Shown: positions 1 to 9,617 of the stretch, one piece after another
How positions within the stretch are numbered: position 1 is the stretch's first letter
How the letters are laid out: each line of letters opens with the position of its first letter
The notes under the pieces: model-generated
The model's database searches: none
Told to the model about the DNA's origin: nothing
Seen by the model: only the letters and a program-made list of their open reading frames with translations
NCBI RefSeq assembly: GCF_001458175.1
Contig: NZ_CYPW01000002.1
Coordinates: 1-64,000 of the forward strand
Direction of reading: 5' to 3'
DNA length: 64,000 nt
DNA from: Shimia marina
GTDB lineage: Bacteria > Pseudomonadota > Alphaproteobacteria > Rhodobacterales > Rhodobacteraceae
Program-made: the position numbers and the translations under genes

Positions 1-91
1 CTGTTCGTCCGAAAATCTGCGTTTCATTGTCCATCCTTTGCTTGGACGGATTACTAACATCTCAATGGCCCGATTTCAGGGGGCTGGGTCA
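1..91 (-). mobile_element. IS3-family element, left-flank copy (terminus and start of orfA only)
   Basis: Positions 3-91 are the exact reverse complement of 63912-64000, so two identical IS ends face outward from the window. The element runs leftwards out of the window. Its terminus is at base 91 (TGACCCAGCCCCCTG on the minus strand). A minus-strand ATG at 27-25 opens a frame beginning MKRRFSDEQ, typical of the OrfA start of an IS3-family transposase (HTH_8 class). Only nine codons lie in the window, so subgroup and length cannot be given. Confidence 0.8.
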
Positions 92-189
92 AAGTTCTTG
101 TTGAGTTCTGGCGTGTGGCCTGCTGCGTTAGAAGCGCTGCCGCTTGCAAAGCCCTCGATGGGCGCAGATTGCGAGTTTGAAATGGTCAT
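92..189 (-). pseudogene. 5' fragment of an unidentified gene, cut by the IS
   Basis: On the minus strand an ATG at 189-187 has GGAG about nine bases upstream and opens a frame of about 33 codons, beginning MTISNSQSAPIEGF, that runs directly into the IS terminus at base 91. This is what an insertion into the early part of a gene would leave. The fragment is Ser/Ala/Asn-rich and I do not recognise its family. An alternative ATG at 209 in another frame gives only a short peptide. The call rests on the start context and the abrupt junction. Confidence 0.35.
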
Positions 190-294
190 GGAAGTCTCCA
201 ATGCTCATCTGAACGGCCCCATGCCGCTCAGGTGAACAGGAAATTGTTTCGTTCGGATTTTTCGGAAACAAACCGCAAACTTTTCTTCGAACGA

Positions 295-340
295 CCGAAC
301 AGAACAACGCCCTCCTTAAGAGGGCTTGTGTTCTGTTCGG
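295..340. repeat. Long imperfect inverted repeat (two-tier hairpin)
   Basis: Arms CCGAACAGAACA (295-306) and TGTTCTGTTCGG (329-340) are perfectly complementary. Inside them GCCCTC and GAGGGC pair around the loop CTTAA, making a 46-base hairpin with a small bulge. It lies about 105 bases upstream of the truncated gene (189-92) and about 85 bases beyond the 3' end of the SMC gene (426), so it could end transcription of that gene or be an operator. The rest of 190-425 shows nothing I can identify. Confidence 0.6.
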
Positions 341-425
341 CTGTTCCGGAACCAACATTTCTATGCACGGAGGCCAGTCAGGGCTTCCACATCACACACC
401 ACCCTACACATTTTTTCTATAATAA

Positions 426-2117
426 TCAGTCCATTGCAGACTTAATGAATGGATCCATGAATTCGTGCACACTTGAAAACTGGGTCTCCTCCAGCACTGA
501 GTGCTTCTTTTGTGGCTCAATCGTCCGCCCTGCAAACTCCACAGCATGCATACTTCCAGACGCAATGATCAGTTGCGCTCCTTTTGGCTTATGCTTGATG
601 CAGAACTCGATAGCAGACTTAGCACGTGCGCTGTCCGGATCTTGCTGCTTGGGTGTATCTATAACGATTGGTGCGAAACACCCCGTTGAAAACTTCGCAA
701 TCGTGTGCAGGATCGCGTAATTGTATGCTAGGAAAAGGCGCGGCTGGGAACTGCCCGCTTCACTGATGGTTGGCCGGATCTTTTTGTAAACAGAGCTTGG
801 AACATTGACGATATCGAGCTCCTTACAAAATTCAACCATCTTCTTGACGTAGTAGTCGGTTATCTCCTTTTTATGCTTGCGATCATCGTATTTTTTCATC
901 TCGGCGTTTGCCGAGGCGATACTCTGATCAGCTTTTCCGACTTCTTCATCAAGCTCTTTGGATTCATCCAGAAAAACTGCATCCACCATGCGCTCGCTCT
1001 CATCCTTGAGCATATCGCGCAGCTTCATTTCACCTCTCACAGTTTCAAGTATCGAGGTGATTTTTGCTATCCGCTCATTGAGCCTTATGGTAGGAACCAT
1101 AGCGTTTTTGATATCAGAACTTAGTTTTTCGGCATTTGCAACACTTGTGACATAGATCTCTCGGCAAGCATCCGCGTCGTTCATCAAACCATACCGATTT
1201 GAAAAATCGTTAAGGTGAACAGTATTGCAGGTGGGGCAAATTATTTCAGATTCGTCTTCCTTCTTTAGGAATTTTATATCCTCCTCAAGTTCAGAAAGAA
1301 TCCTCTTAGCAATCTGCATCTCTTCCAGGGCAATGGATCGAGACGATTGAAGTTCAGCGACCTTAGTTTTTATCTCATCGTAGCTGGACTGAAGGGCGTT
1401 CTGCTCTTTCAACAAGTCCTGGATACGATCAGCGAAAACTTCCGGTTCAAAAGCAATGCCAACAGAAGAACGTTTTGCACTAACACGCTCGCGGGCTCGA
1501 TTCAGGGCATCTCTTTCCTTGCGCAAACCAGTGAGTTTTGCGGCGGCCTCATCCTTCTGCGATTTCGCCTGGTAATATTCTTTCGGCCGCATTCCTGTAT
1601 GGAAATTTGCGACAATGTCCTTGTACCCTTTAATGAAACCCGTACCAGAAAATGACTCCCAACTTTCGGTCCATCCGCGATCTTGGTCGATATAAAAAGG
1701 CATAAAACACAATGCGGGAATGGGCGACGCAACCCCTCCCTGTTTAGTTGTCAGCTCGACTTGAAAATCAACCATCTTTGACAGTTTAGGAGCGAGCCCT
1801 TTCGTGATGCCATTTACCGCCCACAAGGGTTCTTTACGATCATTGAACAAGGCAAACACTGGCCCGAAGCGCAGCATATAAAACTCATCCTGATCGATCG
1901 AAAAGTTCAACAAGCTGGAAACGTTTGCTGCTGTCCAAGACTCAGGTGTCTTCTGCGGATCCGCACCCAGGGTGGCATAAAGTGATTTGACTAAGCTTGA
2001 CTTGCCATATTCATTGTCTGCGACAACGGCTGTGACATTGTCATCCAGATCAATTTTCCTTGCTTTGCGCTCTTTTGTTGATAGCAGCCAGAGTTTTTTG
2101 AATTTCAATTTTTTCAT
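426..2117 (-). CDS. SMC/Rad50-like zinc-hook ATPase, Lamassu LmuB-like
   Basis: A 563-residue ATPase with split SMC architecture. A Walker A loop (ADNEYGKSS, residues 33-41) opens the protein. Two charged coiled-coil arms (about 180-290 and 330-420) flank a CPTC zinc-hook motif (294-297). The C-terminal half has a signature-like GSSQPR segment (455-460) and a Walker B-like VIDTP (485-489). Such proteins bridge DNA and drive a partner nuclease. Directly upstream on the same strand, 53 bases away, is a Cap4/DUF4297-type nuclease gene, the pairing seen in two-gene Lamassu anti-phage systems. The C-terminal half also resembles DUF3732-type ATPases, so the family name is less certain than the fold. 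The gene is AT-rich relative to the rest of the window. Confidence 0.72.
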   Translation of the reverse strand: MKKLKFKKLWLLSTKERKARKIDLDDNVTAVVADNEYGKSSLVKSLYATLGADPQKTPESWTAANVSSLLNFSIDQDEFYMLRFGPVFALFNDRKEPLWAVNGITKGLAPKLSKMVDFQVELTTKQGGVASPIPALCFMPFYIDQDRGWTESWESFSGTGFIKGYKDIVANFHTGMRPKEYYQAKSQKDEAAAKLTGLRKERDALNRARERVSAKRSSVGIAFEPEVFADRIQDLLKEQNALQSSYDEIKTKVAELQSSRSIALEEMQIAKRILSELEEDIKFLKKEDESEIICPTCNTVHLNDFSNRYGLMNDADACREIYVTSVANAEKLSSDIKNAMVPTIRLNERIAKITSILETVRGEMKLRDMLKDESERMVDAVFLDESKELDEEVGKADQSIASANAEMKKYDDRKHKKEITDYYVKKMVEFCKELDIVNVPSSVYKKIRPTISEAGSSQPRLFLAYNYAILHTIAKFSTGCFAPIVIDTPKQQDPDSARAKSAIEFCIKHKPKGAQLIIASGSMHAVEFAGRTIEPQKKHSVLEETQFSSVHEFMDPFIKSAMD

Positions 2118-2170
2118 ATTTTTTTGTTCGCAAGCTTCTAACTAAAGATTTGAACTTCTTGAGTTCGGGA

Positions 2171-3235
2171 TCATATGCACGCTTCATATATTATCATCAC
2201 CTTGATACGTTGGTCGCTGATGGGTGAGAGGTGTTCCCGCGCCTTTGGCGCCACTTCTGGGAAAATCTCGGAAACAAGTTCCATCAGAGTCATCTCCCCG
2301 TCGAACTTATCATTCAATTGATTTTGAATTTCCAACCTAACGGCATCTATGGCCACATTGCTGTTGAGAGCCTCAATTCCGTATCTCGCCCACTCCTTTC
2401 TCATACTGTTTTTCTCGAAAAAGCTGCCTGAAACTTCCGATGAAATTTCATCCCAAGCCGGAGCGGACGCCTTCTGCCTTATTCGTGTAAGCCAAGCTTC
2501 TGCGTCAGTTTTCGTCACACCTCTATTCAACAATAAATCGGGAATGGATTTGGGATCACATTTTGTCCTGGATTTTCTCTGGCACTCATCCACTACCGCC
2601 CGATAAAGGGCATCGAGAGAATACTCCATTTCACCCAGGTTTTCGGAAACAAATTCACTTAATTTACCCTTTGAATGTACATCAAGATCTTCCAAGCTCA
2701 GACTGCTGCAAACAAACCGTACCAACTGTGTTTTCACATCTTTGCATTCTGGATGCTCCTTTTTGATCTGGTTTACCACTCTGGCAACCTCTTCAGGAGT
2801 ACAACTATCCAGACAGAAATTTGAGGACTTTGACCCAAAGTTCATTTGGGCATTGGAAACAAAGCTTACAGCCTCAACACTATCCCCAAAATTCAAAACG
2901 TTCTGGTACATTTTGCCCATGTATGAGGGAAGGAGCTTTTCCGGGCTTATCTTACCTTTGCCTTTCTCCTGCTTTAGTATCGGTGTCAGTGTCCAATGCC
3001 CTGAAGCCTTTGTCTTGACCTGGAAAAACCTGACCCGCTCTGGGACCGTACTGCTATCAAGCACGGCGAGATCGTCATGAAACTCAAAGACAACCGCATA
3101 ATCGTTACCTGACTTGTGCTCTTCGAACACCAAGGCGAGGCCGTACAGTGCTTGGTACTGAAACCTCTTGGCGGTGTCAGACCCGGAATCTTCGAGCTGA
3201 GGGGTTGAGATGAGTTTGCTTGATAGTTTGGACAA
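2171..3235 (-). CDS. Cap4/DUF4297-like nuclease, candidate Lamassu LmuA
   Basis: A 354-residue protein whose first 85 residues have the look of a DUF4297/Cap4 endonuclease. RFQYQALYGLAL is followed by an acidic strand EFHDDLAVLD (51-60) and then FQVKTK (71-76), giving the E/D...QxK active-site pattern of a restriction-endonuclease fold. The rest is charged and helical, suitable as a sensor or ATPase-docking domain. The frame opens after an in-frame TGA with no ATG or GTG; TTG at 3235 is the best start. It precedes the zinc-hook ATPase in the same operon. No LmuC-like third gene is present. The nuclease fold is likely, and the Lamassu assignment rests mainly on the pairing. Confidence 0.65.
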   Translation of the reverse strand: MSKLSSKLISTPQLEDSGSDTAKRFQYQALYGLALVFEEHKSGNDYAVVFEFHDDLAVLDSSTVPERVRFFQVKTKASGHWTLTPILKQEKGKGKISPEKLLPSYMGKMYQNVLNFGDSVEAVSFVSNAQMNFGSKSSNFCLDSCTPEEVARVVNQIKKEHPECKDVKTQLVRFVCSSLSLEDLDVHSKGKLSEFVSENLGEMEYSLDALYRAVVDECQRKSRTKCDPKSIPDLLLNRGVTKTDAEAWLTRIRQKASAPAWDEISSEVSGSFFEKNSMRKEWARYGIEALNSNVAIDAVRLEIQNQLNDKFDGEMTLMELVSEIFPEVAPKAREHLSPISDQRIKVMIIYEACI

Positions 3236-3404
3236 ATTAGAGCTCTTGCTTCACAACTTTTGAGTAACTCTTCCAGTGCACCCCTGGTTGCACAAGCCCT
3301 TTCGTCACTTTGCTCCAAAATTTCCGCTGATGGCTGCACTTTCATTGCAAACCAAAGCCGCATATAGAATTATATGCTGAAAAACAGTCCCTTAGACTGC
3401 AATC

Positions 3405-4058
3405 ATGAGATTTGCTTTAATCGACAGTGTTCGTTGCGAGGCCAATCCAGGGCACGCCGGAGTATGCCCGCACTGCGGGAGTGTCGTAATCGCCAAATGC
3501 GGATCTATCAAGGTAGGTCATTGGGCTCACAAGAGTCGCCGGAATTGCGACAGTTTGTGGGAGCCTGAAACTCCGTGGCATCGCTCATGGAAGGATGTGT
3601 TCCCAATAGAATGGCAGGAACACGGTCGAAGGGATCCGATAGGGGAGCTTCACATTGCCGACGTTCTGACCCCGCAAGAGTTGGCCTTGGAATTTCAACA
3701 TTCACCGATCAAGAGAGATGAAGTTGAAGTAAGAACCAACTTCCACGGTAACATTTGCTGGATTGTGGACGGCCTCAGACTGGAAAACAGCTTGAAGCAG
3801 TTCAGCCATGCCCTCGACGTAGGGTACCGGATTCGCTCCCGAGGCGCCCCAATATTCCAGCGGTATCACTCTGACTCATTGCTTTTGAAGAAATGGTCCG
3901 GCTTGAATGCACCTATCGTTTTCGACTTTGGCGGTGAAGACCTTTGGATAATAGGGCGAAGTGACATAAACTCCTCCTACGTGTACCCCTTGAGGAGACC
4001 CCTTCTTGTGAGGGAGTTCAAACGAGGGAACCGTCCCCCTCCAATTCAAAACATGTAA
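3405..4058 (+). CDS. CoiA-like PD-(D/E)xK nuclease-family protein
   Basis: A 217-residue protein divergently transcribed from the Lamassu-like pair. The N-terminus has a zinc-ribbon-like CPHC (residues 21-24) and a basic GHWAHK segment. Next comes the block characteristic of CoiA-family proteins: a WHRSWK motif, then HIADV and LEFQHS, which supply the D...ExQ core of a PD-(D/E)xK fold. CoiA was named from competence in Gram-positive bacteria, but stand-alone homologues are widespread in proteobacterial accessory regions with no proven role. Position in a small island beside an IS suggests a defence or DNA-processing accessory function, which is inference. The first ATG lacks a strong Shine-Dalgarno. 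Confidence 0.65.
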   Translation: MRFALIDSVRCEANPGHAGVCPHCGSVVIAKCGSIKVGHWAHKSRRNCDSLWEPETPWHRSWKDVFPIEWQEHGRRDPIGELHIADVLTPQELALEFQHSPIKRDEVEVRTNFHGNICWIVDGLRLENSLKQFSHALDVGYRIRSRGAPIFQRYHSDSLLLKKWSGLNAPIVFDFGGEDLWIIGRSDINSSYVYPLRRPLLVREFKRGNRPPPIQNM

Positions 4059-4445
4059 ATCGCATCAGCTATCAAACCACTTTGTGAACTTGACAAGTGG
4101 ACCGACATCCTGAGATCAAGCTAAACACCTGAAACAAATGTAGAATCCTACCACCCCAGCCATCAATCCAGACATCAGTATTTATTGGCCTCAGCGGATC
4201 TCCCAGCGTCAAAAATGCCCCCAAAAGTGCCCCCCGCTGTTGGCTCCGTCTGAGTATAGTCAGCAAGGAATGCGTAGTAACTATTGCCACAGTCTACTGG
4301 CTATCCAAGCTGTGCTGAACTAAAGCGTGGTTAGCCCGATCTTAAGGGAAGCTCCCTTATGTTGCAGGTACGACGAAACACGTTGACCATTTGTTCAAAA
4401 ATGGTTGGATAAAGGACAGCTCGTTAACGTGAAAGAGTGGTTACT
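4059..4445. other. Intergenic stretch, nothing recognised
   Basis: A 387-base gap between the CoiA-like gene and the first histidine kinase. It has a short C-rich direct repeat (TGCCCCC twice near 4214-4231) but no convincing reading frame, tRNA or terminator. It marks the boundary between the AT-richer island and more typical sequence, so it could hold an old integration junction. I saw no duplicated attachment sequence. Confidence 0.4.
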
Positions 4446-6194
4446 ATGAAATCAAGCTTTTTCAGTTCTTGGAAAGACATTCTGGAAATCCAGAATGCGT
4501 TTCTCAAACAGGCGCAGTCCGACCTACCTGTGGAAGACCTGCTAAAGAGCCTCACTGATCGGCTGGACGCACTCCATGATCGTCACGCAGTAAGTGTGAT
4601 GCTCAAAGGAGAGGGGGAAACGCTGATTTTTGCGGCCGGCTCTCGCCTGAGCAGCGACTATATTGATCAGATCAATCCACTGCCGTACGGGCCAAATGTG
4701 GGATCCTGTGGCACCGCCGCATTCGAGAAGAAGCAAGTCATTGTCGATAATATGCTCACCCATCCGCTTTGGGCCGATTTTCGACATCTACAACCTGCGT
4801 GTGGTTACATGGCTAGTTGGTCACAGCCAATGCTCTCCAAAGACAACAGCTTACTTGGCACTTTCGCGGTGTATTTCAAAGAACCCCGAGCACCAAGCGA
4901 AATGGAGACCGATATCATTGAATCGCTTGGCAATACTGTGGGCTTCATTTTGGAGCGCAAGAAGTACGAAGACACTTTGAAAACCACAAATGCCTCCCTT
5001 GCCAAAAAGGTTGCGGCCCGAACCGCCGAGCTTGAATTACAAAAGGAAAAGGCCGAAGAAGCGAACACACTGAAAACGCGATTTCTGGCTGCAATGAGCC
5101 ATGAACTCAGAACGCCACTCAACGGAATTATTGGCGCCGGGAACCTGCTGTCAAATTCAAAATTGAACAAGGAGCAGTGTGAACTCAACGAAATGTCTGT
5201 CAATTCTGCACAGCTCTTGTTGACACTGGTGAATGACCTATTGGACCTCTCCACAATCGAGAGTGGTGAATTCAAACTGAACTTGGAACCTGGAAATCTG
5301 CGCCAAAATTTGGAAGAGGTCTGCGCACTTTTTCATGTTTCCGGCAAGGCGAAACAAGTCCCGATCAACCTGTCGATTTCAGAAACGGTTTCAGCCAGGT
5401 ACGCGCTTGACTACATGCGTATTAAGCAAATTATTTTCAATCTAGTCGGTAACGCCTTGAAATTCACATCCGATGGCAGTGTGGAAATCCGCGTGAGCGA
5501 GGCACCCGCGGACACTACGCCTACTTCGCTTCGGTTTGAAGTCGAGGATAATGGCATCGGGATTTCCAAAGACCACCACCAGACGATTTTTCAGCTGTTT
5601 AGGCAAGCAGATGCTTCAACCACACGCAAGTACGGCGGCACAGGACTAGGTCTCGCAATCTGTAAGAAGCTCATTGAAGGCATGGGAGGTCAAATCGGCG
5701 TTGAAAGCCAATTGGGAGAAGGCGCCCGATTTTGGTTTGAAATTCCCGCAACCACTTGCAACGTAAGTGTTAAGGAAAACGCATCGAATACGCTTGAGGT
5801 GGCTGGCATCACCGCCACCGCGCGGAGACAGGTGCTTTTGGTCGAGGACTCCGCTGTGAACCGCACCATTGCAACCAAGCTTCTTGAAACTTTGAATTGC
5901 GAAGTGGACACAGCCCAAAATGGCAAAGAGAGCTTGGACCTCATAGAAGGTAAAACCTACGATCTTGTGTTCATGGACTGCATGATGCCTGAAATGGATG
6001 GCTATGCTGCCACCAAGATCATTCGAGAACGCGAACAGACAAGCTCAGCCCCGACAACCTTACCCATCGTGGCCCTCACTGCGAATGCAATGCATGGCGA
6101 CGAAGAAAAGTGTTTGAGCGCAGGTATGACAGACTATCTGACGAAGCCGTTTGATGCCAAATCGCTCGAGGCAATGTTAAGCAAGCACATATAG
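4446..6194 (+). CDS. Hybrid sensor histidine kinase (GAF-HisKA-HATPase-REC)
   Basis: A 582-residue cytoplasmic hybrid kinase with no membrane segment. It has an N-terminal GAF domain (about 20-175), a coiled coil, HisKA with the phospho-acceptor in [11 protein letters not shown], HATPase_c with N-box NLVGNALKF and G boxes DNGIGI and GGTGLGLAI, and a C-terminal receiver with phospho-acceptor in [12 protein letters not shown] and the conserved Lys in YLTKPF. The start is taken at ATG 4446, which has an AAAGAG ribosome-binding sequence; GTG 4437 would add three residues. No DNA-binding response regulator or Hpt gene lies nearby, so its output partner is elsewhere. It converges on another hybrid kinase. 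Confidence 0.88.
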   Translation: MKSSFFSSWKDILEIQNAFLKQAQSDLPVEDLLKSLTDRLDALHDRHAVSVMLKGEGETLIFAAGSRLSSDYIDQINPLPYGPNVGSCGTAAFEKKQVIVDNMLTHPLWADFRHLQPACGYMASWSQPMLSKDNSLLGTFAVYFKEPRAPSEMETDIIESLGNTVGFILERKKYEDTLKTTNASLAKKVAARTAELELQKEKAEEANTLKTRFLAAMSHELRTPLNGIIGAGNLLSNSKLNKEQCELNEMSVNSAQLLLTLVNDLLDLSTIESGEFKLNLEPGNLRQNLEEVCALFHVSGKAKQVPINLSISETVSARYALDYMRIKQIIFNLVGNALKFTSDGSVEIRVSEAPADTTPTSLRFEVEDNGIGISKDHHQTIFQLFRQADASTTRKYGGTGLGLAICKKLIEGMGGQIGVESQLGEGARFWFEIPATTCNVSVKENASNTLEVAGITATARRQVLLVEDSAVNRTIATKLLETLNCEVDTAQNGKESLDLIEGKTYDLVFMDCMMPEMDGYAATKIIREREQTSSAPTTLPIVALTANAMHGDEEKCLSAGMTDYLTKPFDAKSLEAMLSKHI

Positions 6195-6460
6195 CCGAAT
6201 CTCCAACCTAGCTTTGATGAACATAAATCAAGGAGATCTATGCGCATTGATGGCCATTGTGAAACGGCCAATACCCAAAGCTGCCTGAGCCTGATGGAGC
6301 AAGATATCCACACGGCTACAAATGCTTCCCCTGCCCACTGAAACACGCAACTTCCAGACAGGTGCTGTTTCTTTGGTGATTTTCGCCAGACTACCGACAA
6401 TCATTGAACATGTCGGGACAGCCCTCCCGAAAGGGCATGCTCAGGTAATACGTTTATATG

Positions 6461-8929
6461 CTAGTTTTCTTGTTGCTCAGCGGCGCGTATAGACAATCTC
6501 TTTTGCCAATGGCCGATGGTGTCGATCAGCAATTGTTTACGAACGGGCTTGGATAAGAAATCATCCATTCCCGCTGCACGGCAGGCTTCTGCGTCAACGC
6601 TTTGCGCGTTGGCTGTCAACGCGATAATTGCTGCTTCTGACACCCCATTGGATCTCTCGTATTGGCGGATCAAACGCGTTGCCTCCAAGCCATTCATGAC
6701 CGGCATCGACATGTCCATCAAGATAATCTCAAATGATAACTCTTTGAATAGCTCGACCGCCTCAAGACCATTTTCGGCGCAATGAATCTCTGCCCCTGTG
6801 CCCTCCAGCATTTTTCGTACGACCAATCGATTGGTGGCGTTATCTTCTGCCAACAAAACACGGCTTGGTATTCCTTCTCCGTCCACTTCAGAAACGGCAC
6901 GATGTCCAAGGCTCTTGGTGACGTTACTCTGGCGCATGATGGCATCCACCAGAGCTCCTGCCATCTTGGCCGACCTCGCAGGCTTCATCAGATAACCAGA
7001 GAAACCAATATCCTGCAGATCTTCAATCGGTAGTTCCGGGCGGCTAGACGAGTAAAGAATGGCAGGCGGCACCAAATCCCCATGTACTCCCCTTAGCGTT
7101 TGCTGCACCTCGATCCCCGACATACCCGGCATATTCATGTCCAAAATCATGACATCAAAGCGATCAATATTGCCTTCACTCTTCAAAAAGGCCGTCGGGC
7201 TGTCAAACACCGTCGCCAGCGCGCCCCATGCCGACAACCTGCGACTAAGAACCAACCTGTTGATTTCCAAATCATCAACGACGGCAATCATTTTTCCCTC
7301 AAGCACTGCAAAGTCCGGTGCCACGCTTGGTTCCGGGACCTCTTCAGGCAGTTGTAAACTCAAACTGACTGTAAACGTTGACCCCCGTCCAAGTTGGGAG
7401 TGTGCACGGATCTCCCCTCCCATTTTTCGAGCGAGGCTGCGAGAAATCGCCAAGCCCAAACCCGTCCCTTCGGTTTCTCGCGTCGAGGCGCTATCCACCT
7501 GTTCAAAAGCTGAAAACACCGTGGAGAGTTGTTCTTCCGGGATACCAATACCAGTGTCAGTAACCGATATACTCAACTCTCCTGGGGCGTCGTTGCTATG
7601 CGCGACCGTCACGCCAACATCCCCGCTTTGCGTGAATTTCACGGCATTGCCCATCAGATTCAACAAAATCTGCCGGACTCGACTTTCGTCGCCAACAAAA
7701 AACTCAGGCAACTCCAAAGGATAGTCGATCCAAAGTTCGATGAGTCCCTCTTTCGCCTGAGTTTGCAGTAAAATGGTCACGTCATGAATGAGGCTGCGGA
7801 GCGAAAACACATCCGCTTTCAGGGGCAGCTTATCGGCAGAGAGCTTCGAAAAATCCAAAATGTCGTTGATGATATGCAGCAATGCAGAGGCAGAACCTTC
7901 GATGGTCTCTGCAAACAACCTCTGTTCGTCCGTCAATTGCGTCTCATTCAGCAACTCGGCCATACCCAGGATACCATTCATGGGTGTTCTGATTTCGTGA
8001 CTCATATTGGCCAGAAATCGCTCTTTCGCCTGCGCAGCTTCAAGCGCATCATTTCTCGCCTCACGCGCGTCCCGTGCAGCACTCTCTGCCTGTTGTTTGG
8101 CCTCACTTAAGGTCTCTGCCTGCTCCTGCAGTCTTTGCTGCTGTTGGCGAAACTCCGTGATGTCAGATCGCAGCCCAACAAGGTTATCATTCTCTGTAAT
8201 GACATCCTGGATCAGCAAAAATCGATTGCCAGGCAGCTCCCTTTCAATCGGCCGCGCCTGTCGGCTCTGACGATCGAGGCGTTCTGCAAGCCAGTCCGCT
8301 TCCCGCCCATGCGCCTCTGGATACTGACCATTCTCAAGCCCGTACCGCATAATACTTTCCCAAGTCACGCCTCTATGGATCGCGGGCGCAGAGTGAGCAT
8401 AAAGCTCTTTGAATTTACTATTGAAAACGACAAGCTTGTCATCAGGGTCAAGCATGACAAAGCCTTGTGGGAGCGCCTCGACCGCCTCCTCTAGCTGATG
8501 TCTTGCCCGCTCCGCCCCCTCACGTGCGGCTTCCAACTCTGCATGGTTGGTGAGGATACCGGTGATGTCACGCTGAAAACAAACACAAAACCTACTAGGC
8601 AATGTCGCGCCCATGACAGGTCGCACTTCAAGATCAACCCAAATCGTTGAGCCGTCTTTGCATTTGTACTGAATGTGCCGATGAAAATTTCGAGCGCTTT
8701 CCAACGCATTCTGCATTGGCTGTGTCACGTCGACAATATGAGTGTCACAAATCAGAGCAAGTGGCGATTGACCAATCAGAGAATCCCGTGTCTGACCGCT
8801 CAACTGCACCAAAGCGTCATTGCACCATACAATCGTTAGATCGCACCAAGAACCATCACAAGTTTCTGCAATGTAAATGGCATCCCGCGAAAGCTCGGAA
8901 ACTTGGGAAACAACACTCTGCAAATCCAA
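6461..8929 (-). CDS. Hybrid sensor histidine kinase (PAS-PAS-HisKA-HATPase-REC-REC)
   Basis: An 822-residue soluble kinase. Two PAS/PAC-type sensor domains fill the first 270 residues. A coiled coil of about 50 residues leads into HisKA ([11 protein letters not shown]), HATPase_c ([18 protein letters not shown]) and two receiver domains. The first receiver has VVDD and LDMNMPGM; the second has [16 protein letters not shown] and the Lys in FLSKPV. BarA/LuxQ-like hybrids signal through an Hpt protein, and none is encoded here. The C-terminal part parallels the convergent kinase at 4446-6194, but the sensor regions differ. The 266 bases between the two stop codons hold a small hairpin (6421-6436) that may end transcription. 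Confidence 0.88.
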   Translation of the reverse strand: MDLQSVVSQVSELSRDAIYIAETCDGSWCDLTIVWCNDALVQLSGQTRDSLIGQSPLALICDTHIVDVTQPMQNALESARNFHRHIQYKCKDGSTIWVDLEVRPVMGATLPSRFCVCFQRDITGILTNHAELEAAREGAERARHQLEEAVEALPQGFVMLDPDDKLVVFNSKFKELYAHSAPAIHRGVTWESIMRYGLENGQYPEAHGREADWLAERLDRQSRQARPIERELPGNRFLLIQDVITENDNLVGLRSDITEFRQQQQRLQEQAETLSEAKQQAESAARDAREARNDALEAAQAKERFLANMSHEIRTPMNGILGMAELLNETQLTDEQRLFAETIEGSASALLHIINDILDFSKLSADKLPLKADVFSLRSLIHDVTILLQTQAKEGLIELWIDYPLELPEFFVGDESRVRQILLNLMGNAVKFTQSGDVGVTVAHSNDAPGELSISVTDTGIGIPEEQLSTVFSAFEQVDSASTRETEGTGLGLAISRSLARKMGGEIRAHSQLGRGSTFTVSLSLQLPEEVPEPSVAPDFAVLEGKMIAVVDDLEINRLVLSRRLSAWGALATVFDSPTAFLKSEGNIDRFDVMILDMNMPGMSGIEVQQTLRGVHGDLVPPAILYSSSRPELPIEDLQDIGFSGYLMKPARSAKMAGALVDAIMRQSNVTKSLGHRAVSEVDGEGIPSRVLLAEDNATNRLVVRKMLEGTGAEIHCAENGLEAVELFKELSFEIILMDMSMPVMNGLEATRLIRQYERSNGVSEAAIIALTANAQSVDAEACRAAGMDDFLSKPVRKQLLIDTIGHWQKRLSIRAAEQQEN

Positions 8930-9239
8930 CGCCTGTACCCTTCAATTGTTTCTGGCAGATGCAAAAAAACTCAAAGTCAGCCTCTCAAACGGATGCAGGA
9001 TCACAGTAACTACAAAAGTATAAAAAATGGCAACCACCCAAGGTTTCGGCTAAATTTCGTGCCCCTATGGTAAATTTTGCAGCAAAATTGCATGTATTGG
9101 CTCTTAGTAAGATCAGAAACGTGTATCGTTTGCAATCACCCTACCCTCTGAAAAGAAATAACAATTTCGAGAAAACATAGGCGAACGGGGGAGGACAACC
9201 ACACATGCTTTGCGCGCCCCTCGCCCATTGGCTTCAGGA
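8930..9239. promoter_or_regulatory. Upstream region of the PAS kinase with a perfect 17-base palindrome
   Basis: This 310-base gap precedes the PAS kinase gene and follows the stop of the small transporter gene. It is AT-rich in the middle and carries AATTTTGC-A-GCAAAATT (9073-9089), a perfect palindrome around one base, about 145 bases upstream of the kinase start. It could be an operator. I see no reading frame in the region. Confidence 0.4.
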
Positions 9240-9617
9240 TCACCCCACAACTTCGCCAACAAACATCACGACCAGCCCCGATACGATTAACGCAGTTCCG
9301 ATCAGGCGCGTCACACTCAGAGGTTCCCCCAGAAAAGCGAAGCTCAATACAGCCACAAAGATGAAGCTCAGCGCCACAAAAGGATACGCCACCGACAGAT
9401 CAAGCGCCTTAAGAGCAAACAGCCAAAAAACCGTGCCCAACGCATAGAGGCTCAAGCCCGCCAAAACATATGGTGAAAAAACGAGGGATGCCGCCTTGCT
9501 CAAAGAAGACATTTGCGGTGCAAACGAAATCTGCGACACGCCAAGTTTGAAAAGCGTCTGAGCGACAGCAGAAAGCGCGACGCTGAATGTCATTAATAGC
9601 AGCAGCCAGAGGTTCAT
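9240..9617 (-). CDS. EamA/SMR-type small membrane transporter
   Basis: A 125-residue hydrophobic protein with four predicted membrane helices (about 3-22, 45-65, 72-92, 97-118), the size and layout of small multidrug resistance and ArnE/ArnF-like proteins. Such proteins act as dimers and flip or exchange small or lipid-linked substrates. The start overlaps the stop of the HAD-UbiA gene by four bases (ATGA), implying coupled translation. Given partners that make and use polyprenyl-phosphate sugars, flipping of a lipid-linked sugar is the most economical role. A conserved Glu of drug-exporting SMR proteins is not evident in helix 1. Confidence 0.75.
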   Translation of the reverse strand: MNLWLLLLMTFSVALSAVAQTLFKLGVSQISFAPQMSSLSKAASLVFSPYVLAGLSLYALGTVFWLFALKALDLSVAYPFVALSFIFVAVLSFAFLGEPLSVTRLIGTALIVSGLVVMFVGEVVG

